From Cryptomeria japonica (Eukaryota; Streptophyta; Pinopsida; Cupressales; Cupressaceae), in assembly GCF_030272615.1 (NCBI RefSeq), contig NC_081406.1, positions 212,200,997 to 212,264,996 on the forward strand: 64,000 nucleotides of DNA. Reading direction: 5' to 3'. Numbering within the stretch: position 1 is the first letter of the stretch; each line of letters starts with the position of its first letter. A model generated the notes under the pieces. It made no database searches. It was not told the DNA's origin and was given only the letters and a program-made list of their open reading frames with translations. Both the position numbers and the translations under genes were made by a program. Below are positions 1 to 12,300 of this stretch, one piece after another.

Positions 1-168
1 AAGGGGACTATTGATATGAACTTATTAAATAAATCCTTAGATTTATTAATAAGAAGATGAAAGAGATTTAATCAAATTGCTAATGAATTCAATTAAATTG
101 GGAAGAGAAATTAATTAAATAATTGCTTATTTAATTAATTATCTTTATACCGTTTTTAGGTGTATACA
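1..168 (-). repeat. Clipped LTR fragment, TGTATACACC-type end
   Basis: Read on the - strand this begins TGTATACACCTAAAAA and runs into AT-rich sequence with TTAATTAAATAA motifs. The same layout recurs at about 44.8-45.2 plus 55.2-55.3 kb (- strand) and at 57652-57966 (+ strand). TG(T)xxACAC(C/T)TAAAAA is a common start of plant Ty3/gypsy LTRs. The other end is cut by the window edge. Family assignment is inferred from the shared terminal motif only. Confidence 0.4.
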
Positions 169-656
169 TTAGTATTATATTATTGTATATTATGATATAC
201 TATTATTATATTATGATTAATATTATTTAATATTATTTTATTACTATTATATTATTTTTTATATTTTCACATTATTATAATATTAATTGTATATTATTAT
301 ATAAAAGACCTACATTAATGCTCAAATAACTTCTATTGTAAAAAAAAAAGAACTTACCCATCATTATTGATTTTTATTAATCTTTGATTTCACATTTGTT
401 GTTTTAGTTTTAAATGGTTTCATTAAATTCACTAATCATCCAACTTTGTTGTTTATGTAGAAGTTATATAAAACCCTTGACTCTAAACACTATAATCATT
501 AAAGACACAAAATCTTCTTGAAAGTTGACAATAGACATTTGTTTAGAAATACAAAACACACTTGCCTTCGTTGTGTGTGGGATCGGGGTGACATCATATA
601 TGTCATCTTTGATCAATCACTGATTTATGTAATGGAATAAACATCTATCTTTGTAT
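169..656. other. AT-rich spacer
   Basis: Runs of TATTATTATA-like low-complexity sequence are followed by unremarkable AT-rich DNA. I see no reading frame, RNA gene or repeat boundary here. Confidence 0.5.
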
Positions 657-661
657 GTATT

Positions 662-1825
662 TGTAGCGTCCTAAAATTGCGACACTTGCAATTTCGACTG
701 CATTTCGGTCTTCACGATGGCGACGCAACACGCATGGAGACCCCAAAACTCTCTCACGACACTGAAAACTGCATTTTTCAAGCACCCTGGCCTGAACCTC
801 CTTGCACCCTGATGTCCCGGGAGGTGGGACCAGAGCGCCCAGCGCCCTGGTCCCTGGGTCCTATTTTGGGCCCGGTTTCCTAAGTGATATCGGGTCTTTT
901 TTATTGCAATTTGGAAATATACTTCCCTGGTCGGCCTAAGGTCGGGAAAATCAGTCTATCAGCCCTAAATGACAAGTATATAAACTACATTTTCCTCTTT
1001 CATTGGATATGATGGAAAAGGCGTGAAAACTATACTCAAGCATTCAAGTATTCAAGCAATTGATCATTCCAAGTCTCCATTCAAGGCTAAGTGTTGCATT
1101 CAAGACAAGGATTCAACCATTGAAGAGGAGATCACATACTACTACAACATACAACATCTAAACCTTCGCACATAAGGATACAAACATCCTTAGAACAAGG
1201 TATTAGTACTTGTTTTACAGTCATTTACATTTACAGCACTTGCTCATTTCTTGGTTAATTCCAAAACCGGGGTTTGACCTAAAGGCAAACCCCTAATCCC
1301 TAACCCCCCAATCGTCTTCGTTTTTCTGTGTGTAGGTTGCAGGTACGCGGCTGAAATTGAAGATCTGGAATCCTTGTGCAGAGACGAACAGATCCCCCTT
1401 CGTTTCGCAGATTTTTCGAAGGACCGTGGCGCCGGGCGCCATCGTCCCGACAACTTTTGCTCAAATTTGCAGGACAACGCCATATCGACATTTTACTGCT
1501 AATTCCAGGTCCGCAGCTTCATCCTATAACCCGAACTCAGTTTATAAGCGAATCTTTATGACTTTCTATGCATCCTTAGCTTAATTTCCTTAATCAACAT
1601 TCTTTACAAAAGAGGGTAGCCTTGCTTTCCTAACCCTTGAAATTCATTTAGCATCCAATCTTACATTGTGTGGGATTGGATCTAGTGGGTTTCAACCCCT
1701 CTTTTGAATGTAAAGTCTCTCCCCTAAGTGAAAACCCATCGAATCCTAGCGAACCTCCCTTCTCTCTCCTTGGAGTTAGAAGAGGGGAGACCAACTAGGG
1801 TTCGACCGCGATTTTCCGCTTTACA
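662..1825 (+). mobile_element. Solo LTR with exact 5-bp target duplication
   Basis: The segment starts TGTAGCGTCC and ends CGCTTTACA. It is flanked by GTATT at 657-661 and by GTATT at 1826-1830, the 5-bp duplication expected of Ty3/gypsy integration. No internal domain or second LTR is attached, so it is a solo LTR left by LTR-LTR recombination. TATATAAA at 977-984 is a plausible promoter TATA box, which sets the + orientation. It is notably richer in G+C than its surroundings. A diverged relative starts at 3354. Short reading frames inside it are not genes. Confidence 0.85.
977..984 (+). promoter_or_regulatory. TATA box of the solo LTR
   Basis: TATATAAA lies about 315 bp into the LTR, where a U3/R promoter would be expected. 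The equivalent TATAAAAG in the related LTR is at 3664-3671. Inferred from position and conservation between the two copies. Confidence 0.45.
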
Positions 1826-1830
1826 GTATT

Positions 1831-3353
1831 TTATAAGATACATTAATAAGCGAGTGTATATCACAAAAAAAATACATGAAAATAGCAGGAATGAATGAGA
1901 TGTAATAACGACAACTTATTTCCAACGTGAGACAATTTTTCTAGTCCCAAGTTTTCTTGTAGGGGAAGCCCATCGACTAATTCTTTTAATACAAACATAA
2001 ATAATCTTAGAAGCAAAAAAATGCTTCATTTATTTAGTACTTATATGATTCCTCCTATGTACAACCTTATGATTATTTTTCTCTTCAGTAACCTCTATGG
2101 ACTTCACTTGAGGCTCAAGTGATGGGTGCATAGGAAGGATATGGTTCATCTCATGATCCACTTTGTTGTCACTTGCCTCCATCTCCTCTATGGTGTTCCA
2201 CAACTTCAAACTATGTAGTTAATGTTTAGTCTAGAAGGTGAAACTGGGATCCTCAAATTAGGACGTGTGAAATAAACTTAGAGGATAGATTCTAGTGCAA
2301 CCACCTATAATAGCCCTACACTGATCCATGGTGTATTAATTTTGTAAGTGCTCTAGAGAGAAAAATATTGCTTTTCTACGAACACCATAACTTCAACATC
2401 TTGATAGAGAAGGTCTAAAGGAAAGGACAAAGAACTTAGAAGACTGGTATGATAGAATAAGTTCTATTCCAATCAAAGAATCCAATATGTGTACATGTTA
2501 ATGGATTCAAGAGATGAATTTCTCATGTGAGAGAAAAATGTGGGTATATATAAGATACTCCACTAAAAATGTGATTATACAACCCATGTGAAACAATAGG
2601 ATATATAGTCACATGTATAGTACATCTTAACCAAACATCAAATGTATCTTAACCAAACATCAAATGTACAAGTCACATGTACATCCTATCTAAGTAGATA
2701 CCTACCTAAGTAAGCATATCCTATCTCAAGCATATAATATGAAATAAAGTAAATGCAGAAAAATAAAATGATGCACCAATAGAGCTAATTTATGAAGTGC
2801 AATATTTTGGATAATAAAAATAGATTTTGGGTTAGTGCCAACAACTTTTTTAAAATAGTCAAACAAGATGCTTAGATAATCCATTAATAACATCCATACA
2901 AAATCGTGTAAAATAGAGAGATAAAATTGTTGACTTTGATAACATGATATTGACTTTGAAAGCTTTGGCTATATGAGAAATGCTAGATATCTATAAATTA
3001 TAGGCTTGAGATGGTTTAATTGTTAGATACTTATGATAAATGAGTTCTAATATTTCTAGATGTATGCATGAGATCATATCTATGATCTTTTCCTTTGATG
3101 GTTTTCAACTACATGATTTTATTTGATGTAGAATTTTAGCGTTACTACTGATATAACAAGTTTCCAATTGACTATAATTATGTATGAGAAATTTTGGTAA
3201 TAAAGAGCATATTTGTATTGCAATATATAAAGTGAAGGTTGTATGACATCCTTGAAAACAATGAAGCCCCTAATTAAATTTAACTATATCAAGACACATA
3301 AATAGATATTTTGGAAGCTAGACAACTATTATTGAGATTACTTTATTGAATAT
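1831..3353. other. Intergenic spacer, no gene seen
   Basis: AT-rich DNA without a credible reading frame. The only structure noted is a 23-bp unit repeated twice in tandem at about 2623-2668, containing CTTAACCAAACATCAAATG. Confidence 0.45.
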
Positions 3354-4560
3354 TGTAGTATCCTAAATTGTACTCCCTTACAAATTTGTCCTTATTTGGG
3401 CCCTCACCTTGGCATTCATGTCCCAAGGTCTGATCAAAGTCATGGCTCTCCTCATACCATGCAATAAGTTCATCTTTTTCAATATGCACACTTTCTACCC
3501 CCCATTTCTTAGTCCCTGATTGGTCAAGATCAGGTCACTAGCGCTCTGGTCCTCCCAATCAAGATCCATTTTTGGGCCCCTTAATGGTAACATCATTTTG
3601 GCAAGGACCTAGATCTCGTGTTAGCTCATGTCAAAAAATTAATTTGTTTTTTTAACAAGCATGTATAAAAGGAGGTCTACCCCTCTCATTTCAAAAATCA
3701 CCTAAGATATTCATGCAACCAATTCAAGCAATCAAGCATTCAAATTCAAGTGAGCAAGCAATTAGTATTCTTTCAAGCATTGGAGCAGAAGTAAGGTCAA
3801 GATTGAAGCATTGGAGTTGACATTGATGTTCTATGTTTATGAAGACTTCATGAAACCCTAATTCCTTGTGGAGACAAATAGAAATCCATTAAAAGGTATA
3901 TTATTGGTGTTTTCAGACTTTATTTATCATTTCCCTCAAAATGAAATCATTTCTATTACAACAATTCAATTACATTTAATTTCTATTTCATGGTTAATTC
4001 TAAAACTGGGGTTTGATCTAAGGAAATCCCCTAATCCCAATGATTTTACCTTCTATACTATGTGCAAGAACACATATAGAGATGCAATCCTCAAAATTGA
4101 CTTTATTTATAAAGACGGACAACTTCCCCTTTGGATGATGAAAAGTACGCAGGACCAGAGCGACGCGTATTCTGGTCTCAACATTTTAGGAGATCCTTTT
4201 GGGAATAGATCTAAGCACTCACATATTACTCAGATCTAGGTTCGTGGCTTGATCTACCGATTGTAGCACACTATTTATGTGTTTTTACTTCAATTCTAGC
4301 ACATTTACCCTAATTTCAACATTTTCACAATTCAACTTAAAAGACTATAATCAACCCCCAATATAATGAATCTAATAGAATTATCGGCCCTATCCTTATT
4401 GATTTGTGGTTAGATCTATTGGGTTGACTCCTCTTTAATGTAGTGGTACTTAGGTACAATATTAGCAGTTTTACTACATAATTGGGTGAAACCCTAATAT
4501 TTTCACCTATTACAAATACTATATAGATTCTCTTTACTAATAAGTGCTTCTCTTGGTTGA
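3354..4560 (+). repeat. Diverged LTR related to the solo LTR
   Basis: Starts TGTAGTATCCTAAATTG and follows the same order of landmarks as the solo LTR at 662: a TATA box (3664-3671), AAGCATTCAA-rich leader, then AAACTGGGGTTTGATCTA with CCCCTAATCCC near 4000-4040. The right end is unclear (about 4450-4560), and no target duplication could be matched to AATAT at 3349-3353. The 123-codon frame at 3868-4239 lies inside it and has no recognisable domain. Confidence 0.55.
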
Positions 4561-6109
4561 TATTTAATGATGAAAAGTGATCCATGATGGTGCCCTTAAA
4601 TAAATAACCCTAGCTTCACATAATTCAAAACTTATTCCATGAATATTGACAGGTGGTGGCTATATCTTGAGAATGTTGACCTCAAAAGTGGGAAATTTCA
4701 ATTGCAAAACTAGATGACTAGATTGTGCACATGATTTTATAGTCTGTAATGTCTAGTGGATATGATCATATATTTGATCTAGCCAAAGAAGGGAAAGGTA
4801 TTGAGAATTATGCTAGAGTTGAATTGAAGTGACATATTTCAAATAAAAAAGGGATTGATTTAGGATTAGATTCAAAGGTAAGTGCACCAAGATGGGGGAC
4901 CAAAAAATTGCCACTTTAGTTATTGGCCCCTAGTGGAGCATATCACAAGAACGTTATAATGTGTGAATGATAAGGCTTGACCAAACCATAACATGTTCAC
5001 ATTATAATGTGAGAATGTTATAGTATGTTAGTGTTATAATGCAAACATGTTATGGCTTGGTAGTGACCGAGCCTAGGCTCGTTCACTACCAAGCCAAAAT
5101 GTGAATGCATTTTGGAGAAGTAGAAAACATGCTCGTATTTTGGAGAAATAAAAATGTTTCTAACTTTCCATCTTTGTCCTCAAGCTAGACACAATCTCCT
5201 AATTAGAATTATAAGCCACATTTCAATATGTGTTTTTCCTTTCTTATACAAGAGATAAGTCAAATTGACTCCAGACCACTCAAAACTACTCCAAAATGAA
5301 CTAGAAAATATGACAACCTTGGAAATGACTATGTCAACATTTGATACTACTCAAAACATATCTACATTCACTTTATAAGCACCAATTAAAGTGTTCTTAT
5401 CACATGACCATATTGCATTAAGAATTTCTACACATACAAGGTCATATTCCATGCTTGATTCCAACATCAAAGCACGCAAAGATACTCTAGATCATACCAT
5501 TACAATTCAATTACATCATTATCCTCTTGGAGTGTTCAATATACCTATCATCGATGTTTAGAATTCTTATTTCGTAATATAATATAATACAACTTTGAAA
5601 GAATGAAAGGATGAAGAAGAACTAGTGTTGAGGAAGGTGGAAGGGCTCTCCAATGTTGATCTTGAACCAAGTCCACTGGTCCCCAATAATGGTTTGCAAT
5701 GCCACTTTAACATGTGAAACCCTTAGGTCCACCCCATTATGCCTGTGGAGATAGTCACATGACCCATATAGTGGCATCTTGAGACCTCCTTTTGGTCCCT
5801 CATCTTGGTGCACTTACCCTCAATGAGTGTATCAAAAGAGCCAAAGTGGTTGTTAACACCACACATTTACATTCATACAAGTGGTATAAAATAAATAAGT
5901 AAAAGTGTGAAGTATGCATTTTTCTCCTCTACAATAACATAAAAACAACCATAAAATAAAGAACATAAAAAACATGATGCAATTTAAAAATTTAAAATAG
6001 TGGATTTTAAGCTTTATGGAAGAACTTAAACAATTTATGAGTCGTAACTTCAACAAGTGATCAAACAAACTAATGTGTGTATCAATAAGTGAAATAATTA
6101 GACTCTCAA
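4561..6109. other. Intergenic spacer with palindrome cluster
   Basis: No coding region is supported. The notable content is the set of inverted repeats at 4972-5115, listed separately. Confidence 0.45.
4972..5115. repeat. Cluster of stacked palindromes
   Basis: A 42-bp palindrome centred on CCTAGG spans 5054-5095 (arms of 21, one mismatch, no loop). A 34-bp palindrome centred on ACATTATAATGT spans 4988-5021 (two mismatches per 17-base arm). CCATAACATG at 4986-4995 pairs with CATGTTATGG at 5046-5055. A short arm pair (CCAAAAT/ATTTTGG) lies near 5094-5115. The whole could fold into a branched structure. It could be a decayed foldback or MITE-type element; no target duplication was identified. 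Confidence 0.7.
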
Positions 6110-6589
6110 CTCACAAGTTGTAGGTTGAGAGTTCAAATCATGTAATCTAATTTTTTTTAAAAATAATTATTCACATGAGGTTTCAAATCACTTTACCTAA
6201 TCTTTTTAACATCAATTTTTTTGGATAATGAGGGTTGATATTGTTGAATCAAATCACTTCACCCAATCTCTTAAATACCTAGTTTTATAGATAATGAGGG
6301 TTATATCATTACATTGAATCATGTAAACACCCATTTTTGCATTATAGGTTCAAATCATTGTGGCTAATATTTTTAATACCTAGTTATTTTATATACGATG
6401 GTTTATATATAACTACATGTACTTAGTTTTTTATAGGAGGATTAAAATTACTACATCTAATCCTGTAAAAAATTAATTGTGTGTAAGAGGTTTCCAATTG
6501 ATTAATCTATTTTATTTTTTAAATAGATGGTTGTTTATAAGAGGGTCTATATTAGGCATACTAACCTTTAAAAAACAAAACATATGGAG
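6110..6589. repeat. Degenerate tandem array, left part
   Basis: About eight imperfect units of roughly 50-65 bp share GGTTCAAATCA, then CTAATCTTTTTAA, then a TTGxTTACATAAG-like stretch. Divergence is high. The array continues after the chromovirus at 12018-12300 and reappears at 13370-13870, so the element landed inside it. Confidence 0.5.
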
Positions 6590-6594
6590 GGTTC

Positions 6595-7400
6595 TGAAGC
6601 AGTCATTGGTTAGGAGGGACCTCAAAGAGATCAGTCCAGACCAAATGACAAGAGTAAAAATAATGGAAACATAAAGAAATGATGGGGGCGATGCAGAACA
6701 GATCGAATTATAACATGAAAATTGATTACAACCAATCGGTAATAACCGGGTTACAAAAATCAGCTCACAGGCCCGCTAAAACATGTTCAAAGTACAAAAT
6801 ATGTCACAACCGGTACCTTCAATCTTAAGATCTATCTTCTACGCTCAATCTAACTTCTTGATTACATTATAATGCTTGATTACAATTATTTATACAATCC
6901 AAGGGGATCTGGTCGGCCTAAAAAAGGGATCAAAACTCGAAGAACAAGACCTAACGCGCAAAACCAACAAGGTCGGCCTCTGCCAAGAGATTCCTCCAAA
7001 AAATATAAAGGATGAAGTGTAGATCATGGGAAAATGTCGACCACATGCCAAGAAACATCAAAATCAACTCTTAGGGCTCCACAAGCTACAAAAGGGATCC
7101 GGTAGATCACAAATGCAAATAGGTCTAGGCAACTAGTAATAGGAAAGTGTCAACCGGTGATAGGAAGCTGTCTTAGAAATCGATAGCGATAAATTGCCGG
7201 AAAATGATCCAAATGCTCCATGGTTTGGGAATAAGGAAGATGATTAAGTCTTCAAGAAAAAACCAACTCCCATTATCCGATGAGCCAAATATGGGACACA
7301 CAGAAAGAAATGTTGAAACTTCAAATAGAAAGCAAAAATAAAAAGGAAAATATTTTTGGTTAATGCAAGATTGCTATGAATCGGGGATGTTCCTGCATCA
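6595..7400 (-). repeat. 3' LTR of chromovirus 1
   Basis: On the + strand it begins TGAAGCAGTCA and ends CTGCATCA. It is exactly as long as its partner at 11207-12012. Relative to the coding strand this is the 3' LTR. Confidence 0.92.
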
Positions 7401-7454
7401 AACATCTGGGGTTATTGAAAAAAAAGTGAGTCTCTCACTTTGCTGAGGTCAAAG

Positions 7455-10400
7455 AAAAACCAAGGAGGTCTACCTCTACTTGAGAAATCCAAGATGAATC
7501 TTCAATTGGTATATCCTTCCACTTCACAAGATACTCTTTATACTAACTGCTCTGGGTACTACACCCAATCCCACTATCCAAAATCTCTTCAATCTGATTT
7601 GGTTCCTTCTGGGGCAACTATTTCTCCAAGTTAGCAATATTGTCCTCACTGAATTTTGGTTCATGATACTCATGAAGATCTGCAATGTTAAACACAGGTT
7701 AAATACTCAGACTATCTGGTAACTCCACTTCATATGCATTCCCAGAACTGAACTTCCTCAAAATCTTGCAAGGTCCAAACTTTTTCATCTGCAATTTGTT
7801 ATAAGTTCCAACCGAGAATCTCTCTTTTTTAGATACACCATCACTTCATTGCCAACTTCAAATTCCTTATGTCTCCTCTTCTCATCTTCCTTCTCCTTAT
7901 ACTTTCTATTCATGTCCTCCAAATGTTTCTTAACTTGAATATGTAAGTCCTTCATGTGATCTGCAAATTCTTTTGCTTCTGAACTTCTCCGGACTTCACT
8001 GCTAATATCTCTTAATTTTGATATACCTCTAGGATGCACTCTGGTAACAATCTCAAAAGGTGTTCTTCCGGTACTCCTATTTACTGAATTGTTGTAGGCA
8101 AACTCTGCTTGTGCGAGGATCAAATCCCAACTTCTGGTTTTATCTCCAACTAAACATCTCAACAAATTTTCCAAGCTTCGGTTAACTACTTATGCCTATC
8201 CATTAGTCTGTGGATGAAAAGTAGAACTGAACTTCAAATCTATTTTCATCTTCTTCCAAAGTGTTCTCCAAAAATAGCCAACAAACTTAGTGTCTCTATC
8301 TGAAACTACGCTCTTAGGTAATCCATGCAATCTCACTACTTCCTTGAAAAATAGGTCTTCTACATGTAATGCATCTTATGTCTTCTTACAAGGTGTGAAA
8401 TGAGCCATCTTCCATAATCTATCCACTACCACAAATATAGAATCATTCCCTCTCGGTGTTTTAGGCAATCCAAGTATGAAATCCATGCTTATATCCTCCC
8501 AAGGTCTTACTGGTACTATCAAAGGTTTATACAATCCCACATTATGACTACTACCCTTTGCAACTTGACAAACTCTACAACTTTGCACATATTTCCTAAC
8601 ATCCTTATGAATCTAGGGCCAAAAGTATTGCTCACTCACCAATGTTGTTGTTTTTTCAATACCAAAATGTCTGACTAATCCTCCACTATGTTTCTCCTTT
8701 ATCAGATTCTCCCTCATAGAACTCTTAGGTATGCACAACTGAACTCCTCTGAATAGCATCCCATCCTGAATGAAGTAATCCAACCACTTACTTCTATCTA
8801 CCATAATCAGTTCTCTACATGCTCTCCACAGTTCTGCAAAATCTGGGGCATCATCATACAAAGTCTTCAATTCCTCAAATCCTAATACTATCATTCTCAT
8901 CTTTGTCAGAAAATTCCTTCTCCTAATCAATGCATCAACATTTTTTTTTAGATTTCCCACTTCTATTATTCAACACAAAGGTGCAACTCTGCAAAAAATC
9001 TACCCATCTCATATGTCTCTGATTCAACTTACTCTGATTGTTCAAATACTACAAGGCTTGATGATCTGTATACAACAAAAACTCCTTAGGAAACAAGTAA
9101 TGTCTTTACTTCTTCAAGGCTTGAACTATGACATAAAACACCTGATCATACACTGAATATCTCCTCCAGGCATCATTCAATTTCTCACTAAAATAAGCTA
9201 CTGCTCTCCCTTCTTGACTCAAGACTGCTCCTATTGTTGTTCCACTTGCATCACAATCCACTTGAAATACTTTATTGAAATTCGGTAAAGCTAACACAGG
9301 TTGCTCAATCACTTTCTACTTCAACAGTTCAAAAAATTTTGTTTGCTCCGGTGGTCCACTTGAATTCCTTCTGATCTCCCCTCATGGTCTTAGTCATAGG
9401 GTTACAAACTGAACTAGAATTTCTGATGAATTTTTGGTAGAAACTAGCCAATCCATGAAATGATCTTACCTCTCCAATGCTTTCTAGTGTAGGCCACAAA
9501 ACAATTGCTTTTACTTTCTCAGGGTCCATCTTCAAACCATCCTCAAATATTACAAATGCCAAATAGACTAACTCATCCTTCATGAAAGTACACTTCTTAA
9601 TATTTATCAACAACTTTTCTTCTCTCAACCTTTGCAAAAATTGTCTCAAATGCAACAAATGCTCCTCTTTTGTATTACTGAGAATAAGAAGGTCATCCAA
9701 ATATACAATAACAAATTTACCCAAGAATTTCTTCAATACCTCATTCATCAGCCTCATGAAAGTACTTGGTGCATTGGTTAACCCAAAAGGAATTACCAAC
9801 CATTCATGCAGTCCTTCATTTGTCTTGAATGTTGTCTTCCACTCATCTCCTTCTCTGATCCTGATCTAATGATATCCACTCTTCAAATCTATCTTTGTAA
9901 AGTATTTAGCTCCACTCAAACAGTCCATTATGTCATCCATCCTAGGAAAAGGAAACCGGTATTTCACTGTGATTTTGTTTATTTCTCTGGAATTGGTACA
10001 CATTCTCCACTCTCCATTTTTCTTAGGTGTTAATACAATTAGTACTACACAAGGGCTCATACTTTCTCTGATCAAACCTTTCTTCAATAGCTTTTGCACT
10101 TGTCTATTCAGTTCTTCATTCTCTGTCGGTGTCATTCGGTGTGCAACTTTGTTAGGCAAACTAGCTCCGAGAACCAGGTCCATACAATGACTTATACTTC
10201 TCATAGGTGGCAATCCATCAGGTACATTATCTAAAATGATGTCTTCATATTCTGTCAGCAAATCTTTTATCTCTTCTGGTTGTTCCTCTTCATGCTCTGG
10301 ATTCTCAGTCTTCCTAGGGATTAAGACAAAGCACACATTCTCATGTCTCAATCCATCCAGGAATTTTCTTCCATCTACCAAATAGATTCTAGCATTCGTA

Positions 10401-10771
10401 AAAACTTCATTCTTCAAAGGTTCCTCCAAGGGCAACAAGGTTTTCTTCATCCCATTGGCCACAATAGTGTATGTATTCTTCCTCCCATCATGTATTGCCT
10501 GTCTATCAAACTGCCAAGGTCTACCCAATAAAAGATGACAAATATCCATAGGCATAATATCACACAAGACTTCATCATGATAATTCCCAATTTTTAATTT
10601 CACTAAACATTGCTCACTTACTAACAACTTATGTTCATCCCGAATCCATGCTATCTGATAAGGTTTAGGGTGTTTCAATCTCTCCCAATTCAACTTATTC
10701 ACCATCTCTTCTGAAACATGATTATCTGAACTACCACTATCAATAACAACTTTACAACACTTCAAAATCAA
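7455..10771 (-). pseudogene. pol of chromovirus 1 (PR-RT-RH-IN-chromodomain)
   Basis: Reading leftwards: an aspartic protease with DSGSSDN (about 10735); RT beginning near 10150, with FTKIDLKSGYH at the end of the first open block and YLDD intact in the second (9329-9799); RNase H with DCDASG (about 9240); the integrase zinc region and catalytic core with [10 protein letters not shown] (about 8450) and VSDRD (about 8300); and an integrase C-terminus. A chromodomain-like end reads EEILD then YLVKW (about 7484-7592). Blocks 9866-10771 and 9329-9799 share a frame; shifts follow near 9320 and 9000. Where the DDE glutamate should be, after HPQTNG (about 8184-8190), there are two stop codons. RT and protease motifs survive, but the integrase cannot be active. 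Confidence 0.88.
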
Positions 10772-11096
10772 AATATTTCTCCACCTCTGAGATCCAATCC
10801 ATCAATTCATCCAAATCCAAATTTCCATCATATTCCAGTGGGGTAAAATGAGGTTTAGTATTCACCCTACTCAAAACCATCAAAAACCTTTCCTCATCCA
10901 AATCAACTGTCAGTGGGTTTACTTGTTCTGTCGGGGCTTCTTCTCCTTCATCTTCACTTACATCTTCAATGTGTCAACCTCTTCTCTGGGATGTCTCCAC
11001 GGCTTCCAACTAGGCTTCTATTCCTCGCAATATTTCCATCACAACAGGGTCTGCATTCCCACACACTCCACCATTCCTAGTCCCTTTTTGCATCAT
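10757..11096 (-). pseudogene. gag remnant of chromovirus 1
   Basis: A - strand frame from the ATG pair at 11091-11096 contains an acidic stretch (EDEGEEAP) and then LMDWISEVEKYF, the start of a retrotransposon gag capsid domain. It then runs straight into the protease (VVIDSGSSDN) at about 10757-10762, out of frame. The rest of capsid, the zinc knuckle and the spacer before protease are missing, consistent with an internal deletion of over 1 kb. Two stops interrupt the remnant. Confidence 0.6.
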
Positions 11097-11193
11097 CGTT
11101 TACACCAGTCCTATGCAGCTGTAGGTCAGATCCATAGTCCACCACCCTACAACAAAATTCTCAGGACAATGCAACCTTTAAAAGGAAAACTCA

Positions 11194-11204
11194 CTCTGAT
11201 ACCA
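11194..11204 (-). other. Primer binding site of chromovirus 1
   Basis: On the - strand, TGGTATCAGAG starts two bases after the 5' LTR. This matches the 3' end of plant initiator methionine tRNA, the usual primer. Confidence 0.85.
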
Positions 11205-11206
11205 CT

Positions 11207-12012
11207 TGAAGCAGTCACAGATTAGGAGAGACCTCAAAGAGACTAGTCCAGACCAATCAGCAAGAGTAAACACAACGGAAACACAAAGACATGATGGGGG
11301 AGATGCAGAATAGATCAAATTATAACATAAAAATTGATTACAACCAATCGGTAATAACCGAGTTATAGAAAATGGCTCACAAGCCTACTAAAACATGTTC
11401 AAAGTATAGAATAGGTCACAATCAGGACCTTCAATCTTATGATCTATCTTCTACGCTTAGTCTAACTTCTTGATTACATTCTAATTCTCGATTACAATGA
11501 TTCATACAATCCAAGGGGATCTAGTCAGTCCAAAAAGGGATCAAAACCCAAAGAACAAGACCTAACATGCAAAACCAACAAGGTCGGCCTCCGCCAAGAG
11601 ATTCCTCCGGAAAATCCAAAGGATGAAGTGTAGATCATGGGAAAAGGTTGGCCACATGCCAAGAAACATCAGAATCAACGCTCAGGGGTCCACAAGCTAC
11701 ATAAGAGATTTGGTAGATCACAAATGCAGATAGGTCAAGGCAACCATTAATAAGAAAATGTCAACCAAAGACAGGAAACTATCTCAGAAACTAGTAGTGA
11801 TAACTTGCCAGAAAACAATCCAAATGCTCCACGGTTTGGGAATAAGGAAGATGATCAAGTCTTCAAGAAAAATCCAACTCCACAGGATCCGGCGAGCCAA
11901 ATCTGGGGCACACGGAAAAAAATGTTGAAACTGCAAACAAAAAGCAAAAACAAAAAGGAAAATATTTTTGATTGATGCAAGATTGCTATGAATCGGGGAT
12001 GCTCCTGCATCA
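11207..12012 (-). repeat. 5' LTR of chromovirus 1
   Basis: Same termini and length (806 bp) as the copy at 6595-7400. On the coding strand it starts TGATGCAGGAGCATCC and is followed by the primer binding site. Confidence 0.92.
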
Positions 12013-12017
12013 GGTTC

Positions 12018-12300
12018 AGAAGATCATATATTATTTTTTGAATAGTCATCCATATTCAAGGAGGGTTCAAATAAATATATATTATTTTCTAAATAGTCAC
12101 CCAATTGATTGAACTTTTAGTTACATGGGGATCAAGATAGCTAGTTGCTTGCATAAGCAAATCTTAAATAATTACATCTAATATTTTAAATAGTCAATTA
12201 TTTGCATAAGGAGCATTTGACTCATTGCATCTAATCTTATAATTTGAAACAATCAATTGCTTACATATAAAGGGTCTAAATAATTACACGGGCTTTTCAA
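12018..12300. repeat. Degenerate tandem array, middle part
   Basis: Continuation of the 6110-6589 array beyond the chromovirus, with motifs such as AATAGTCAATTATTTGCATAAGG and CATCTAATCTTATAA in diverged form. Confidence 0.45.

Larger units (their letters stand above)
6595..12012 (-). mobile_element. Ty3/gypsy chromovirus 1, full length, dead
   Basis: Two 806-bp LTRs (6595-7400 and 11207-12012) bound a 5418-bp element flanked by GGTTC at 6590-6594 and GGTTC at 12013-12017, a perfect 5-bp target duplication. Coding direction is the - strand, so the 5' LTR is the right-hand one. Protease, reverse transcriptase, RNase H, integrase and a chromodomain-like end can all be read. The order PR-RT-RH-IN and the integrase text place it in the Ty3/gypsy chromoviruses, with CRM-like wording. 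gag is mostly deleted, and pol carries frameshifts and stops, including loss of the integrase glutamate. By eye the LTRs differ at roughly one position in eight over the first 160 bp, so the insertion is old. Confidence 0.93.

Noticed and set aside
3868-4239. 123-codon frame
   Set aside because: Lies inside a diverged LTR and shows no domain.
7401-7420. Polypurine tract of chromovirus 1
   Set aside because: The bases next to the 3' LTR are not purine-rich on the coding strand; the site has decayed or the boundary differs.
9582-11225. + strand open frames opposite chromovirus 1 pol
   Set aside because: Antisense shadows of the retroelement domains on the - strand.
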